DNA of 64,000 nt from Staphylococcus felis (GCF_003012915.1 NZ_CP027770.1:1798001-1862000), one strand, 5' to 3'. Positions 8,330-17,939 are shown, counted from the first letter of the stretch. Notes: a model not told the origin generated them from the letters alone. Program-made: numbers and translations.

Positions 8330-9246
8330 CAAAAGCAAATTTAAATTTAAAAGTGCCGGCATCTACAGCCAATTTAGGATGTGGTTTTGATTCGATTGGG
8401 ATGGCGTTGAATAAGTTTTTATATTTGAAAATTGAACTGTCTTCATCATCAAGATGGCACTTCAAACACGAAGGAGCGAATTTACAAAATTTACCTACTG
8501 ACGAGTCTCATTATATTTATCAAATTGCTCAAAGTGTTGCTCAAAAATATCAAGTTAAATTACCTGCATTAAACGTGCAAATGTATAGTGAAATTCCAAT
8601 GGCTAGGGGACTAGGATCATCAGCTTCAGCCTTGGTTGCTGGGCTTTATATTGCAAATTATTTTGGCGATATTGAATTGTCTAAATATGAATTGCTCCAA
8701 CTTGCAACAGAATTCGAAGGGCATCCAGATAACGTAGCACCAACTATTTACGGTGGCTTAGTGGTGGGCTATCACGATTATGATAATAATCAAACTGATA
8801 TTGCACACATCGAAGTGCCTGATGTAGACTTTATTATTACCGTGCCACGCTACGAACTGGAAACTGAAAAGTCAAGAAGTGTGTTACCCGAGACGATAAG
8901 CCATAAAGATGCTGTAAAATATAGTGCGATAAGTAACACGATGATTAGTGCACTGATTCAACACAATTATGAATTAGCAGGTAAAATGATGGAAAAAGAT
9001 GGTTTGCATGAACCTTATAGGCAACATCTGATTCGAGATTTTGATGATGTTAAACGGATTGCACATCATCACGGTGCATACGCTACTGTTTTGTCTGGGG
9101 CTGGACCCACTATGATGACTATGATTAAAAAAGAAAATAGTGGTGCATTAGTTCGAGCATTAAGAAAAGAAATACAACAGTGTCATTCTGAACTGATTAC
9201 TATTAATAAGGTAGGCGTCGAAATCAGTGCAAATCACTATTTTTAG
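8326..9246 (+). CDS. thrB: Homoserine kinase
   Basis: GHMP-family kinase that phosphorylates homoserine to give the substrate of ThrC. The 306 residues contain the N-terminal [16 protein letters not shown] (10-25), the ATP-binding glycine-rich loop [11 protein letters not shown] (91-101) and the C-terminal [15 protein letters not shown]. Its start codon overlaps the thrC stop. Last gene of the thr operon; a long terminator hairpin follows at about 9338-9398. Confidence 0.96.
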   Translation: MTKANLNLKVPASTANLGCGFDSIGMALNKFLYLKIELSSSSRWHFKHEGANLQNLPTDESHYIYQIAQSVAQKYQVKLPALNVQMYSEIPMARGLGSSASALVAGLYIANYFGDIELSKYELLQLATEFEGHPDNVAPTIYGGLVVGYHDYDNNQTDIAHIEVPDVDFIITVPRYELETEKSRSVLPETISHKDAVKYSAISNTMISALIQHNYELAGKMMEKDGLHEPYRQHLIRDFDDVKRIAHHHGAYATVLSGAGPTMMTMIKKENSGALVRALRKEIQQCHSELITINKVGVEISANHYF

Positions 9247-9337
9247 AAGAGGCAAGGTATACAAATAGCTTTCTTCATAAGTATACATATTGACCTTTAA
9301 AAAATAGTGAGTAGATCTTGTTAATAATTAAACGTAT

Positions 9338-9398
9338 AGCTGAATCCAGGTTGTAAAAGGTGATTAAACTATCGTCTGCAATCTGTATTCAGCTTTTG
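9338..9398 (+). terminator. Terminator of the thr operon
   Basis: AGCTGAAT (9338-9345) pairs with ATTCAGCT (9387-9394), and an inner CAGGTTG / CAATCTG pair extends the stem. It is followed by TTTTGCTATTTTT. Confidence 0.65.
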
Positions 9399-9500
9399 CT
9401 ATTTTTAAAGCTTGACTGATATTAGAATTAAAACATTCTTTATGTTTTGATAATAGTTTAGATTAGGATATGATTAAGACAACGTGAAAGGAGATAAGAT

Positions 9501-10304
9501 ATGAAACCAGATTTAATCATTATGGATATGGACGACACATTAATGACATCAAATAATGAAATGTCCAAAGTTACAAAAGAATATCTGCTTAGTATTCAAA
9601 GGGCAGGCTATCGTATTGCACTAGCTTCAGGTAGGCCAACAGAAGGAATGATTCAAACGGCAAAAAATTTGGAAATGGATGTAAATCAAAGTTATATAAT
9701 GAGTTATAATGGTGCTCAAACAATTGATTTGTCAAATAATACAGTTGTTTCAAGTCAGATGATTGATAAGAGTGCTTTTGATGAAATAATTGACTTTTGT
9801 CGTGACAATCAATTATTTGCTTTAACATATCATGATGGGCATATCGTTTATGAAGGTTCACATGAATATATGAATATTGAGTCTGAGCTCACAGGCTTGC
9901 CAATGAAAAAGGTTGATGATTTAAAAACATATATCCAAGGGCCTGTCCCTAAAGCAATGGGCGTCGATTATGAGACGCATATCAGTGAGTTAATGGCTCA
10001 TATGTCAGAAGGCTTTAATGAAAAAATAGATGCGACAACGAGTAAACCTTACTTTTTAGAATTTATGTGTAAAGGCGTATCAAAAGGAGCAGCGATTCAA
10101 GATTTAGCTGAACGATTGAATTTAGATACGCGTAATATGATTGCATTCGGGGATAGTCGAAATGATATAGAGATGTTTAAACAAGTGGGGACAGCTGTCG
10201 CAATGGATAATGCATCAGATAGTGTAAAAGAATACGCCACAATGGTGACAAAATCGCATGATGAAGATGGGATTCCTTATGCACTTAAACAATTACTGGA
10301 CTAA
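9501..10304 (+). CDS. Cof-type HAD-superfamily phosphatase
   Basis: A 267-residue HAD-IIB (Cof family) hydrolase, probably a sugar-phosphate or cofactor phosphatase in the cytoplasm. Motif I is DMDDT (nucleophile D9, acid D11), motif II is the ASGR region (42-45), motif III the lysine in KGVSKGAA (K195), and motif IV GDSRNDIEMF (217-226). The C2B cap lies between about residues 85 and 185. It is monocistronic with a strong GAAAGGAG RBS. Substrates of Cof proteins are broad and cannot be predicted here. Confidence 0.88.
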   Translation: MKPDLIIMDMDDTLMTSNNEMSKVTKEYLLSIQRAGYRIALASGRPTEGMIQTAKNLEMDVNQSYIMSYNGAQTIDLSNNTVVSSQMIDKSAFDEIIDFCRDNQLFALTYHDGHIVYEGSHEYMNIESELTGLPMKKVDDLKTYIQGPVPKAMGVDYETHISELMAHMSEGFNEKIDATTSKPYFLEFMCKGVSKGAAIQDLAERLNLDTRNMIAFGDSRNDIEMFKQVGTAVAMDNASDSVKEYATMVTKSHDEDGIPYALKQLLD

Positions 10305-10386
10305 ATATAAATTAAGCTGTTTAGAAATCATTTGAAATGATAGAACATATTCATGAGCCAAATTAACTGATACCCAAAATACGAAC

Positions 10387-10434
10387 AAAAATTTAGATCT
10401 TAAGATGTGATTATAACACTGTCTTAAGATCTAA
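10387..10434 (-). terminator. Palindromic hairpin, probable terminator of the 10535 gene
   Basis: A perfect 13-base inverted repeat (10393-10405 TTAGATCTTAAGA with 10422-10434) has a 16-base loop. On the minus strand it is followed by ATTTTTG. It lies about 100 bases downstream of the minus-strand small gene. Each arm itself contains an AGATCT core. Confidence 0.55.
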
Positions 10435-10534
10435 TGCGTTTGGCCAGAATGAATGACTAGGCATACAAGCATAATAAAAATTCATGCTATCAAAATGTAT
10501 AAATATGTTTTGATTTACTTTTATTAATTCCAAA

Positions 10535-10849
10535 TTATTTTGCTGTATGTGTCCATTCGTGGCTACCACGATGACGTTTAATATGAGCATATATTTGATC
10601 AGCTGCGTAATCTAAGTTAGTGTAAACCGTGATAGAAAATGCAGATTGGTTTGGTTCAAATTCAGTTTCTAAGTACAGTTCTTTTAAATGCTGGTATAAA
10701 TGATGCATTTGTTCTCGTGTTAAGCTATTATACTCTCTAAGTGTTCGTTTAAGAATTTGACCAGCGTTATTTTCAAATGATTGTACTACAATTACAAAAC
10801 GCTCATCTTCTTTTAAAACATCATCAAAAAGATTGATTTGTCCAACCAT
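10535..10849 (-). CDS. Conserved small protein of unknown function
   Basis: A 104-residue soluble protein starting MVGQINLFDDVL with no signal peptide or membrane segment. It has mixed alpha/beta character, with helices rich in His, Leu and Glu around residues 40-65 (MHHLYQHLKELYLETEF), and a C-terminus ending HEWTHTAK. I do not recognise the family. The gene stands alone between the HAD phosphatase and the lysine permease, with its own RBS (AGGTGGG region) and probable terminator, which suggests a real gene. No function is inferred. Confidence 0.65.
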   Translation of the reverse strand: MVGQINLFDDVLKEDERFVIVVQSFENNAGQILKRTLREYNSLTREQMHHLYQHLKELYLETEFEPNQSAFSITVYTNLDYAADQIYAHIKRHRGSHEWTHTAK

Positions 10850-11116
10850 ACAAAGCCCACCTTTGTGTTAGGATTAAGTTAATTATACATGATTTAAGAT
10901 GTTGAATAAAAGGGCATTTGAGATTTATTTATTTAAAAGCGCAATCGTTTTTTACATGACTATTGCAATCCGCTTTTGAGCTATTAAAGTGATGTTTTAA
11001 TATATTCTAATTCTAGCTTTTAATTTCCTTCATTTTTATTTTAGTTTTAAATTTCCGATTAGTAAATGAAAGTCATTTTGTATTTAAAAATAAAATCGTT
11101 AAGTTCAATAATAAAA
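10850..11116. other. Intergenic region with an imperfect hairpin
   Basis: AT-rich spacer between two minus-strand genes. It contains an imperfect inverted repeat at about 10934-10977 (AAAAGCG / CGCTTTT with an inner CAAT / ATTG pair). No coding signal is visible. The promoter of the 10535 gene should lie near 10870-10920. Confidence 0.35.
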
Positions 11117-11157
11117 GTCCTCAAAATATGCATTAAAAGGATACATATTTTGAGGAC
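11117..11157 (-). terminator. Terminator of the lysP-like gene
   Basis: A perfect 14-base inverted repeat (11117-11130 GTCCTCAAAATATG with 11144-11157) followed on the minus strand by TTTTATTATT. It lies 30 bases beyond the permease stop. Confidence 0.8.
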
Positions 11158-11188
11158 AAATTGTATTCATGATTAACCACTTTAAAAA

Positions 11189-12640
11189 TTATGATTTGAA
11201 TCTCTGATATTCTGTTAAGTCAATGTCTTGAAGCGGTATGATTCGTGTTTTCTTCACAAGTTTATGAATGACATAAACAGCTATTAATATTAGGATTGGA
11301 AGAAAGTTTTGAGCTAATTTAGGGACATCAAAGTGCACAATTGCGCCAGCTGAACTACCAAATATTAAAAACAGTATAGTTACGATAACTAATATAGGCC
11401 CCAGTGGGAATAACGGTGCTTTATATGGAAGCAATGAATCAATAGCTTTATTTTGAACTTTAATAGCGCGACGCATTCTATATTGTGACCATACACTTGA
11501 ACCCCAAACAAATGTAATGAGGGCACCGATAATATTGAGCAAGCCCATTACACTCTCAGGTTTGAAGTTTGCATATAATGTAACGGCTGTAATTAATACA
11601 AAAGTCGTTAGTAAAGCGTTGAATGGTAACTTTGTTCTGTGATTAATGTGCCCTAAAAATTTAGGTGCTTGTTGTTGTTGGCTGAGTGAATACAACATTC
11701 GGCTTGTTGTGAAAATCCCTGAATTTGCAGCTGATAAAAGTGATGTCAAGATGACTGCATTAATAACTGATGCTGCAAAAGCAATTCCAATCTTATCAAA
11801 TACAATTGTAAATGGACTTTGTGTAATTGAACCTGATTCATTTAGCAATGTCGGATCGTTATAAGCGATAATCCCAGAGATGACTGCGATTGAACAAACA
11901 TAAAAAATCAAAATTCTCCAAAAGACTTGCTTGATTGCTTTGGGCATAGATTGACTAGGATTGTCTGATTCTCCAGCTGCTACCGCAACGACTTCAGTTC
12001 CACCAACTGAGAATCCAGCAATCAATAGGACACTGACAAATCCTGATAAACCACCAACAAATGGGGCATCACCTATTGTATAATTTTTAAAACCATAGTA
12101 TTCTCCGCCTAATATTCCGAAAATCATTAAAAATGTCAAAATAATAAAGATAATGATTGTCGCGACTTTAATAAGGGATAACCAGAACTCTGCTTCTCCA
12201 AATATTTTAACTGTAAATACATTTAGTAAAAAGATGATACTTAAAAATATAAGGCTCCACACTAATGGTGAAAAAAATGAGAAGAAATCCCAATATGTAA
12301 TGACGTTAGAAGCAACTATGATATCGACACTCGTGACTAACGACCATATTGTCCAATATAGCCATCCCATTGTAAATCCTAATGATGGGTCTACAAAGCG
12401 GGTTGCATAACTACTGAATGATCCCGATACAGGATAGAAAGTAGCCATTTCACCAATTGAACTCATTAAAAAGTAAAGCATTACACCAATCATAAGATAA
12501 GCTAGAATGGCACCGCCAGGACCAGCTTGAGCTATTACGCCACCAGTTGCAATAAAAAGTCCCGTACCTATGGCACCTCCAATTGCAATCATACTAATGT
12601 GTCTTGATTCAAGGCCTCGACTTAAATTTTTTTCCTCCAT
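11189..12640 (-). CDS. lysP: Lysine-specific permease (LysP-like, APC family)
   Basis: Proton-coupled amino acid uptake through the cytoplasmic membrane. The 483 residues have about twelve membrane helices. The N-terminal segments SMIAIGGAIGTGLFIATG and AGPGGAILAYLMIG, and the later FGEAEFWLSLIKVATIIIF, match the LysP subgroup of APC permeases closely, so lysine is the most likely substrate. The start follows GAGAGGAG at a good distance. It is monocistronic, with no lysine riboswitch visible upstream. Another basic amino acid cannot be excluded. Confidence 0.85.
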   Translation of the reverse strand: MEEKNLSRGLESRHISMIAIGGAIGTGLFIATGGVIAQAGPGGAILAYLMIGVMLYFLMSSIGEMATFYPVSGSFSSYATRFVDPSLGFTMGWLYWTIWSLVTSVDIIVASNVITYWDFFSFFSPLVWSLIFLSIIFLLNVFTVKIFGEAEFWLSLIKVATIIIFIILTFLMIFGILGGEYYGFKNYTIGDAPFVGGLSGFVSVLLIAGFSVGGTEVVAVAAGESDNPSQSMPKAIKQVFWRILIFYVCSIAVISGIIAYNDPTLLNESGSITQSPFTIVFDKIGIAFAASVINAVILTSLLSAANSGIFTTSRMLYSLSQQQQAPKFLGHINHRTKLPFNALLTTFVLITAVTLYANFKPESVMGLLNIIGALITFVWGSSVWSQYRMRRAIKVQNKAIDSLLPYKAPLFPLGPILVIVTILFLIFGSSAGAIVHFDVPKLAQNFLPILILIAVYVIHKLVKKTRIIPLQDIDLTEYQRFKS

Positions 12641-12804
12641 GGGTATTCTCCTCTCAAATGAGATAATTATCTATTTTACTTTGTTCCTTTAAAGGTTTCA
12701 ATAGTAAATGATAATTTGTCAGATAATTTTGTAAAAAAATAGAAAATTGAATCAAACTGCTTTATTCTCTTTTAAAATCGGTTATACTAAAAGAGTATTC
12801 TAAT

Positions 12805-12819
12805 TTAGAATAATTTTAA
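12805..12819. promoter_or_regulatory. Per-box (PerR operator) of katA
   Basis: TTAGAATAATTTTAA matches 12 of 14 defined positions of TTATAATNATTATAA. It lies 16 bases downstream of a -10 TATACT (about 12784-12789) and just before the katA RBS. An overlapping perfect palindrome, ATTCTAA-T-TTAGAAT (12797-12811), is also present. PerR control of katA is established in staphylococci. Confidence 0.7.
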
Positions 12820-12839
12820 AATAGAAAGAAGGTTTTAAA

Positions 12840-14339
12840 ATGGAACGTAAAAATGCATCTAAGCTAACGGGATTATTTGGCCATCCAGTTAGTGATAGAG
12901 AAAATTCAATGACTGCAGGACCTAGAGGACCATTACTTATGCAAGACTGGTATTTTTTAGAGCAAATGGCTCACTTTGATCGAGAAGTCATTCCTGAGAG
13001 ACGTATGCATGCAAAGGGCTCTGGAGCGTTTGGTACTTTTACAGTAACGAATGATATTACACAATATACTTCAGCCAAAATCTTTTCAGAAGTTGGTAAA
13101 CAAACTGAAATGTTTGCTCGCTTTTCAACAGTAGCAGGAGAGCGTGGAGCAGCAGATGCAGAACGTGATATTCGTGGGTTTGCATTGAAGTTTTACACAG
13201 AGGAAGGTAACTGGGATTTAGTTGGTAATAATACACCAGTGTTCTTCTTTAGAGACCCTAAATTATTTGCAAGCTTAAACCATGCTGTAAAACGTGATCC
13301 GCGTACAAACATGCGTAGCGCACAAAATAATTGGGATTTTTGGACTTCTTTACCAGAGGCATTGCATCAAGTAACAATTTTAATGTCTGATAGAGGTATT
13401 CCTAAAGGTTTTAGACATATGCATGGCTTCGGTTCTCATACGTATGGAATGATCAATAAAGACAATGAACGTGTATGGGTTAAATTTCATTTTAGAACAC
13501 AACAAGGTATTGAGAATTTTTCACCTGAAGAAGCAGAGCAAGTGATTGCTAAGGACAGAGAATCGTCACAAAGAGATTTATTTAATGCCATTGAATCTGG
13601 AGATTTTCCGAAATGGAAAATGTATATTCAGGTGATGACCGAAGAGCAGGCCAAAAATCATAAAGATAATCCATTTGATTTGACAAAAGTATGGTATAAA
13701 TCGGAATATCCTTTAATTGAGGTGGGTGAGTTTGAGCTTAATCGAAATCCAGATAATTATTTTATGGATGTAGAACAAGCTGCATTTGCACCTACAAATA
13801 TTATTCCTGGTTTAGATTTTTCACCAGATAAAATGCTACAAGGTCGCTTATTTTCTTATGGAGATGCACAACGTTATAGATTAGGTGTCAATCACTGGCA
13901 AATTCCGGTTAACCAACCTAAAGGTGTAGGGGTTGAGAATATTTGCCCATTTAGCCGTGATGGTCAAATGCGCATTTTAGACAATAACCAAGGGGGGCAA
14001 ACACACTATTATCCAAATAGTTACGGGGCTCATGAAGATCAACCAGAATATAAACGACCACCATTAGAGCTTAACGGCTCAGCATATGAGCATAATTTTA
14101 GAGAAGATGACGATAATTACTTTGAACAACCAGGTAAGTTATTCCGTTTACAATCTCCAGAAGCGCAAGAGCGTATTTTTGCAAATACTGCGAATGAAAT
14201 GGAAGGTACAACTGATGAAGTGAAAGAACGTCACATTCGTCATTGTTATCAAGCTGATCCTGAATATGGTAAAGGTGTCGCAAAAGCTTTAGGAATGGAA
14301 GCGAGATTAGACGCCATTATTTCGAGTATTCAAAAATAA
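12840..14339 (+). CDS. katA: Catalase
   Basis: Haem catalase that splits hydrogen peroxide into water and oxygen in the cytoplasm. The 499-residue protein is a clade-3 small-subunit catalase. The catalytic histidine is H57 in [12 protein letters not shown], the substrate channel segment [12 protein letters not shown] follows, and the proximal haem tyrosine is Y340 in [12 protein letters not shown]. It is monocistronic, with a Per-box immediately upstream and a perfect terminator downstream, so it should be induced by peroxide when PerR is oxidised. Confidence 0.97.
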   Translation: MERKNASKLTGLFGHPVSDRENSMTAGPRGPLLMQDWYFLEQMAHFDREVIPERRMHAKGSGAFGTFTVTNDITQYTSAKIFSEVGKQTEMFARFSTVAGERGAADAERDIRGFALKFYTEEGNWDLVGNNTPVFFFRDPKLFASLNHAVKRDPRTNMRSAQNNWDFWTSLPEALHQVTILMSDRGIPKGFRHMHGFGSHTYGMINKDNERVWVKFHFRTQQGIENFSPEEAEQVIAKDRESSQRDLFNAIESGDFPKWKMYIQVMTEEQAKNHKDNPFDLTKVWYKSEYPLIEVGEFELNRNPDNYFMDVEQAAFAPTNIIPGLDFSPDKMLQGRLFSYGDAQRYRLGVNHWQIPVNQPKGVGVENICPFSRDGQMRILDNNQGGQTHYYPNSYGAHEDQPEYKRPPLELNGSAYEHNFREDDDNYFEQPGKLFRLQSPEAQERIFANTANEMEGTTDEVKERHIRHCYQADPEYGKGVAKALGMEARLDAIISSIQK

Positions 14340-14347
14340 AAATTAAG

Positions 14348-14388
14348 AAAAAGCAACTTGGTTAAATGTGAAGGTCAAGTTGCTTTTT
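14348..14388 (+). terminator. Terminator of katA
   Basis: A perfect 13-base stem, AAAAAGCAACTTG / CAAGTTGCTTTTT, with a 15-base loop, located ten bases after the katA stop. Confidence 0.9.
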
Positions 14389-14415
14389 ACATCAATAGAT
14401 CTTATATAAATAAAT

Positions 14416-14455
14416 CAAAAATAAAAAGCAATGTTTCGATAATTAGAAACATTGC
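14416..14455 (-). terminator. Terminator of rpmG
   Basis: A perfect 10-base stem, GCAATGTTTC / GAAACATTGC (14428-14455), is followed on the minus strand by a TTTTTATTTTT run. Confidence 0.85.
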
Positions 14456-14500
14456 ACATGTCGTATTATTGAAGCTATTAGAAGAAATAGGCTTTACACT

Positions 14501-14650
14501 TTATTTAGTTTCTCTATGAAGTGTGTGTTTATTTAATCTTGGACAATACTTCATCATTTCAATACGTTCTGGATTAGTTCGTTTATTTTTAGTCGTAATG
14601 TAGTTACGATCTCCACATTCTGTGCATGCTAAAGTAACGTTAACGCGCAT
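14501..14650 (-). CDS. rpmG: 50S ribosomal protein L33
   Basis: A 49-residue protein reading [20 protein letters not shown] and ending TLHRETK, a clear L33. It has the first CxxC pair (C9, C12) and C36, but the fourth ligand position (39) is Leu, so the zinc ribbon is incomplete. It should bind zinc weakly or not at all. It is divergent from an rpsN paralogue that also lacks zinc cysteines. A Zur-type half-site lies 18 bases upstream of its start. Likely an alternative L33 for zinc-poor conditions. The RBS is AAGGAGGG. Confidence 0.93.
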   Translation of the reverse strand: MRVNVTLACTECGDRNYITTKNKRTNPERIEMMKYCPRLNKHTLHRETK

Positions 14651-14667
14651 GATAGTCCCTCCTTAAA

Positions 14668-14690
14668 CAAAATAGAATTATTACGTTTTA
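14668..14690. promoter_or_regulatory. Zur-box-like site upstream of rpmG
   Basis: The right half, ATTACGTTTTA, is close to the Zur half-site ATTACGATTTA, and the centre AATTATT is conserved; the left half is poor. It lies directly in front of rpmG. Weaker than its partner at 14780. Confidence 0.4.
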
Positions 14691-14779
14691 ATATTCTACC
14701 ATGACTTTTAGGATTTGCCAATATTTAAAATAAGTCAATAATTTATACTTGATTACGAACAAGTATTTATGTTACTCTT

Positions 14780-14802
14780 TAAAACGAAATTATTACGATT
14801 TA
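14780..14802. promoter_or_regulatory. Zur box upstream of rpsN
   Basis: The 23-base site runs TAAAACGAAAT, T, ATTACGATTTA, and differs from the staphylococcal/Bacillus Zur consensus (TAAATCGTAAT-N-ATTACGATTTA) at two positions. It ends just before the rpsN RBS, so bound Zur would block transcription. Confidence 0.7.
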
Positions 14803-14815
14803 GGAGTGAAAATAA

Positions 14816-15085
14816 ATGGCAAAAAAATCAAAAATTGCTAAAGAACAAAAACGTGAAGAGATGGTAGCGAAATATGCTGAGTTACGTCGCGAACTTAAAA
14901 AGAAAGGTGACTATGAAGCATTAAAGAAATTACCAAGAGATGCTTCACCGACACGTTTAACTAGAAGATGTAAGGTAACAGGGCGTCCTCGTGGTGTCAT
15001 GAGAAAGTTCGAAATGTCACGTATTGCATTTAGAGAGCATGCCCATAAAGGACAAATTCCAGGTGTTAAAAAAGCCAGCTGGTAA
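14816..15085 (+). CDS. rpsN: 30S ribosomal protein S14, zinc-independent paralogue
   Basis: An 89-residue S14 of the long, cysteine-free (C-minus) type: [16 protein letters not shown], then [16 protein letters not shown] and the C-terminal [10 protein letters not shown]. It has only one cysteine and no CxxC pairs, so it does not need zinc, unlike the 61-residue zinc form normally in the main ribosomal operon. The Zur box in its promoter predicts expression under zinc starvation, when it replaces the zinc-binding S14. It sits divergent from the similarly altered rpmG. Confidence 0.94.
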   Translation: MAKKSKIAKEQKREEMVAKYAELRRELKKKGDYEALKKLPRDASPTRLTRRCKVTGRPRGVMRKFEMSRIAFREHAHKGQIPGVKKASW

Positions 15086-15171
15086 AACTTTTCCCCCTTA
15101 CTTCTTTTATTTACTTTACAGATAAAAGATAGTATATTATCTAAGTAATAATTTAATAGGGGGAAAACCTT

Positions 15172-16149
15172 TTGAAAATATTTGATTACGAAGACATACA
15201 GTTAATACCTAATAAAAGTGTCGTTAAGAGTCGTTCTGAAATTGATACATCAATTCAATTTGGACCTAGAAGGTTTAAATTACCAGTTGTACCAGCTAAT
15301 ATGCAAACAGTTATGAATGAAGATTTAGCTGAATGGTTTGCTCAAAATGAATATTTTTATATTATGCATCGCTTTGATGAAGCAGCACGTATTCCTTTTA
15401 TAAAAAAAATGCATGAAAAGAATCTATTTGCTTCGATTTCTGTCGGAGTAAAAGATGGTGAATTTGATTTTATAAATCAGCTTAAGTCTCTAAATCTAAC
15501 GCCAGAATATATAACAATTGATATTGCACACGGTCATTCAGATCAAGTGATTGACATGATTAAGCATATCAAAGCGCATTTGCCAGACGTATTTTTAATA
15601 GCTGGAAATGTTGGGACTCCTGAGGGCGTAAGAGAGCTAGAAAATGCAGGTGCGGACGCCACTAAAGTTGGAATAGGTCCTGGCCGTGTATGTATAACAA
15701 AAATAAAAACAGGTTTTGGTACAGGTGGATGGCAATTAGCTGCTATTAATCACTGTAGCAAAGCAGCACGTAAGCCAATTATTGCTGATGGTGGAATTCG
15801 TACGCACGGAGATATTGCGAAATCTGTACGTTTTGGCGCTTCAATGGTAATGATAGGCTCATTGTTTGCCGCACATGAGGAATCACCAGGTGAAACAGTG
15901 GAAATCGAGGGTAAGAAGTATAAAGAATACTTCGGAAGTGCTTCTGAATACCAAAAAGGCGAACGTAAAAACGTTGAAGGTAAAAAAATGTTTGTTGAGC
16001 ATAAAGGCTCGCTTAAAGATACTTTAATCGAAATGCAAGAAGATTTACAAAGTTCTATTTCATATGCAGGCGGTAAAGATGTTGATGCATTAAGAAAAGT
16101 CGATTATGTCATTGTTAGAAATTCTATATTCAATGGCGACAGAGATTGA
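15172..16149 (+). CDS. guaC: GMP reductase
   Basis: NADPH-dependent deamination of GMP to IMP, for purine salvage. The 325 residues form one TIM barrel of the IMPDH/GMPR family without CBS domains: [16 protein letters not shown] at the start, the catalytic cysteine C174 in GPGRVCITK, and the phosphate loop [15 protein letters not shown]. The start is TTG with an AGGGGG RBS. The CAP-domain gene follows after 15 bases, so they may share a transcript. No purine riboswitch is visible in the short leader. Confidence 0.95.
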   Translation: MKIFDYEDIQLIPNKSVVKSRSEIDTSIQFGPRRFKLPVVPANMQTVMNEDLAEWFAQNEYFYIMHRFDEAARIPFIKKMHEKNLFASISVGVKDGEFDFINQLKSLNLTPEYITIDIAHGHSDQVIDMIKHIKAHLPDVFLIAGNVGTPEGVRELENAGADATKVGIGPGRVCITKIKTGFGTGGWQLAAINHCSKAARKPIIADGGIRTHGDIAKSVRFGASMVMIGSLFAAHEESPGETVEIEGKKYKEYFGSASEYQKGERKNVEGKKMFVEHKGSLKDTLIEMQEDLQSSISYAGGKDVDALRKVDYVIVRNSIFNGDRD

Positions 16150-16164
16150 TAGGATGTGTGAATC

Positions 16165-17172
16165 ATTAAAAAATTTACGTTATTTTTACTGATAGGCTTA
16201 TTGATAATCATTGTTTTTCCAGTGCAACAAAACACATTATTTGATCATATCGCAACACCAGTCCATACCAAAATTGATTCCATTGTTGAAGGGAAAACAA
16301 ACCCAACTGAATTGAAAACGCCTGAAAATCAGATGTTTTCAATTAGAAATGTACAAATGAATATGTCTAAAGACCAAGTAGAATCTAATCTAGGTAAACC
16401 TGAAGATACCATTGGTAATGAATACGGCACAGATTGGTATATTTATCATAACCAATTTCACGATTATGTTATGATTGCATATGTTGATGGTAAAGTGCAT
16501 GGATTATATACTAATCAAAATATTATAACTTCTAAAGAGGGTATAAAATATAACTCTCCAAAAGATTTTGTTCGAGAAAAATTAGGGAAACCTATTGAAC
16601 AAATTAAAAAAGGAAATACAATATATCGTCAAAAAAGTGATGAATACGATGTGTTTGATATCGACCGTATTTATACTACAGTCTTTTATGATAAGCATGA
16701 GAATAATCAGTTAACAGGTATTTTGCAGGTTAGCCATACATTAGAAAACCGCTTGAATGCTAGATATGCAGCGCCTTCTGATTATTTACAGAAAAGTTAT
16801 GAATTAGAAGATTTTTACTTAGTGAATGCAGCTAGAGTTCAAAAGGGACTAAAGCCGTTAAAACATTCTGATGAACTCACTAATACAGCGCGTAAGCATA
16901 GTACGGATATGGCTAAAAATCATTACTTTGATCATAATAATCCTCAAGGTCAAACACCTTTTGATAGACTTAAAGAAGAGGGTATTAACTACAATGTAGC
17001 TGCTGAAAATTTAGCTTATGGTCAAGTGAGTGGTGTATTTGCACACCATGGCTTGATGAACTCAATAGGACATAGAAAAAATATTTTAAATAAAAATGTG
17101 AATCGTCTTGGTGTTGGTGTTGATTTTAATTCAGAACAACAACCGTATTGGACTGAGAATTATACAAACTAA
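16165..17172 (+). CDS. Exported CAP-domain (SCP/PR1) protein with probable ATT start
   Basis: Exported protein of about 335 residues. The C-terminal third is a CAP/SCP domain (LVNAARVQKGLKPL, ARKHSTDMAKNHYFDH, AAENLAYG, HRKNILN, LGVGVD). The middle is the CAP-associated N-terminal module found in Firmicutes (MSKDQVESNLGKPEDTIG). The signal peptide would read KKFTLFLLIGLLIIIVFPV, and it is in frame only from an ATT at 16165, nine bases after an AGGATG RBS. The first ordinary start, TTG at 16201, lies within the hydrophobic stretch and has a poor RBS. So either ATT is used or the start has mutated. CAP proteins are often secreted or surface proteins; the role here is unknown. Confidence 0.75.
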   Translation: MKKFTLFLLIGLLIIIVFPVQQNTLFDHIATPVHTKIDSIVEGKTNPTELKTPENQMFSIRNVQMNMSKDQVESNLGKPEDTIGNEYGTDWYIYHNQFHDYVMIAYVDGKVHGLYTNQNIITSKEGIKYNSPKDFVREKLGKPIEQIKKGNTIYRQKSDEYDVFDIDRIYTTVFYDKHENNQLTGILQVSHTLENRLNARYAAPSDYLQKSYELEDFYLVNAARVQKGLKPLKHSDELTNTARKHSTDMAKNHYFDHNNPQGQTPFDRLKEEGINYNVAAENLAYGQVSGVFAHHGLMNSIGHRKNILNKNVNRLGVGVDFNSEQQPYWTENYTN

Positions 17173-17192
17173 AAAAGCAAGGTAAAGATAAT

Positions 17193-17239
17193 AAAGGGTC
17201 GAATGAATGGAGCATATGCTCTATTCATTCGACCCTTTT
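17193..17239. terminator. Terminator between the CAP gene and lexA
   Basis: An almost fully paired hairpin with a 16-base outer stem (AAAGGGTCGAATGAAT / ATTCATTCGACCCTTT) and an inner GAGCAT / ATGCTC palindrome, followed by TTTTT on the plus strand. It separates convergent genes. Confidence 0.9.
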
Positions 17240-17259
17240 TGAAGGAGTGAATATTAATT

Positions 17260-17883
17260 TTAAAATTCTCTAAATAAACCGATGACTTTACCTAATACAC
17301 TAACATGATTCAGATAAATAGGTTCTAAGCTACTATTTTCTGGCTGAAGTCGATATCGATTTTTTTCTTTATAGAACCTTTTAATTGTTGCCTCTTCTTC
17401 TTCTGTCATAGCTACTATAATATCGCCATTTTCAGCAAAAGATTGACTTCGGACAATTACTCTATCCCCATCTAAGATACCAGCTTCAATCATACTATCT
17501 CCAACAACATTCAATATGAAGATTTGGCCATTATGTGTAGATGTAAAGTGTTCAGGTAAAGGATAGTATTCTTCTACATTTTCTACAGCAGTAATAGGGG
17601 TTCCAGCTGTAACTTTCCCAATTACGGGGACGTATATTGTCTCTTCCATATTAAGTGGTTCGCCCATTACATCATTAACGATTTCAATTGCACGTGGTTT
17701 CGTAGGATCTCTACGAATGTATCCCTTTTCTTCAAGTCTAGATAAGTGGCCATGTACAGTAGAGCTTGAAGCAAGGCCTACTGCTTCTCCAATTTCTCGT
17801 ACGCTAGGTGGGTATCCTTTTGATTGTACAATTTGTTTTATATAATTAAAGATTTCACTCTGTCTTTTTGTAAGTTCTTTCAT
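17260..17883 (-). CDS. lexA: LexA repressor
   Basis: SOS master repressor. The 207 residues comprise an N-terminal winged helix ([34 protein letters not shown]) and a C-terminal S24 latent protease domain. The self-cleavage site is A93-G94 (VTAGTP), and the catalytic dyad is S130 (GDSMIEAG) with K168 (ATIKRF). I start at the ATG at 17883 because GAGGGAG lies at correct spacing; a GTG three codons upstream overlaps the RBS. It is divergent from sosA, and the 130-base shared region carries three LexA boxes, so lexA is autoregulated. Confidence 0.96.
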   Translation of the reverse strand: MKELTKRQSEIFNYIKQIVQSKGYPPSVREIGEAVGLASSSTVHGHLSRLEEKGYIRRDPTKPRAIEIVNDVMGEPLNMEETIYVPVIGKVTAGTPITAVENVEEYYPLPEHFTSTHNGQIFILNVVGDSMIEAGILDGDRVIVRSQSFAENGDIIVAMTEEEEATIKRFYKEKNRYRLQPENSSLEPIYLNHVSVLGKVIGLFREF

Positions 17884-17939
17884 ATTTTGCACTCCCTCTA
17901 TAGGTTTGTATTTATTATATCATATAATACGAACGTCAA

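Noticed and set aside
9589-9861. Open frame on the minus strand inside the HAD phosphatase gene
   Set aside because: It lies wholly within a clear enzyme gene, with no RBS; a frame shadow.
15086-15171. Purine riboswitch before guaC
   Set aside because: The leader is under 90 bases and lacks the conserved purine aptamer blocks.
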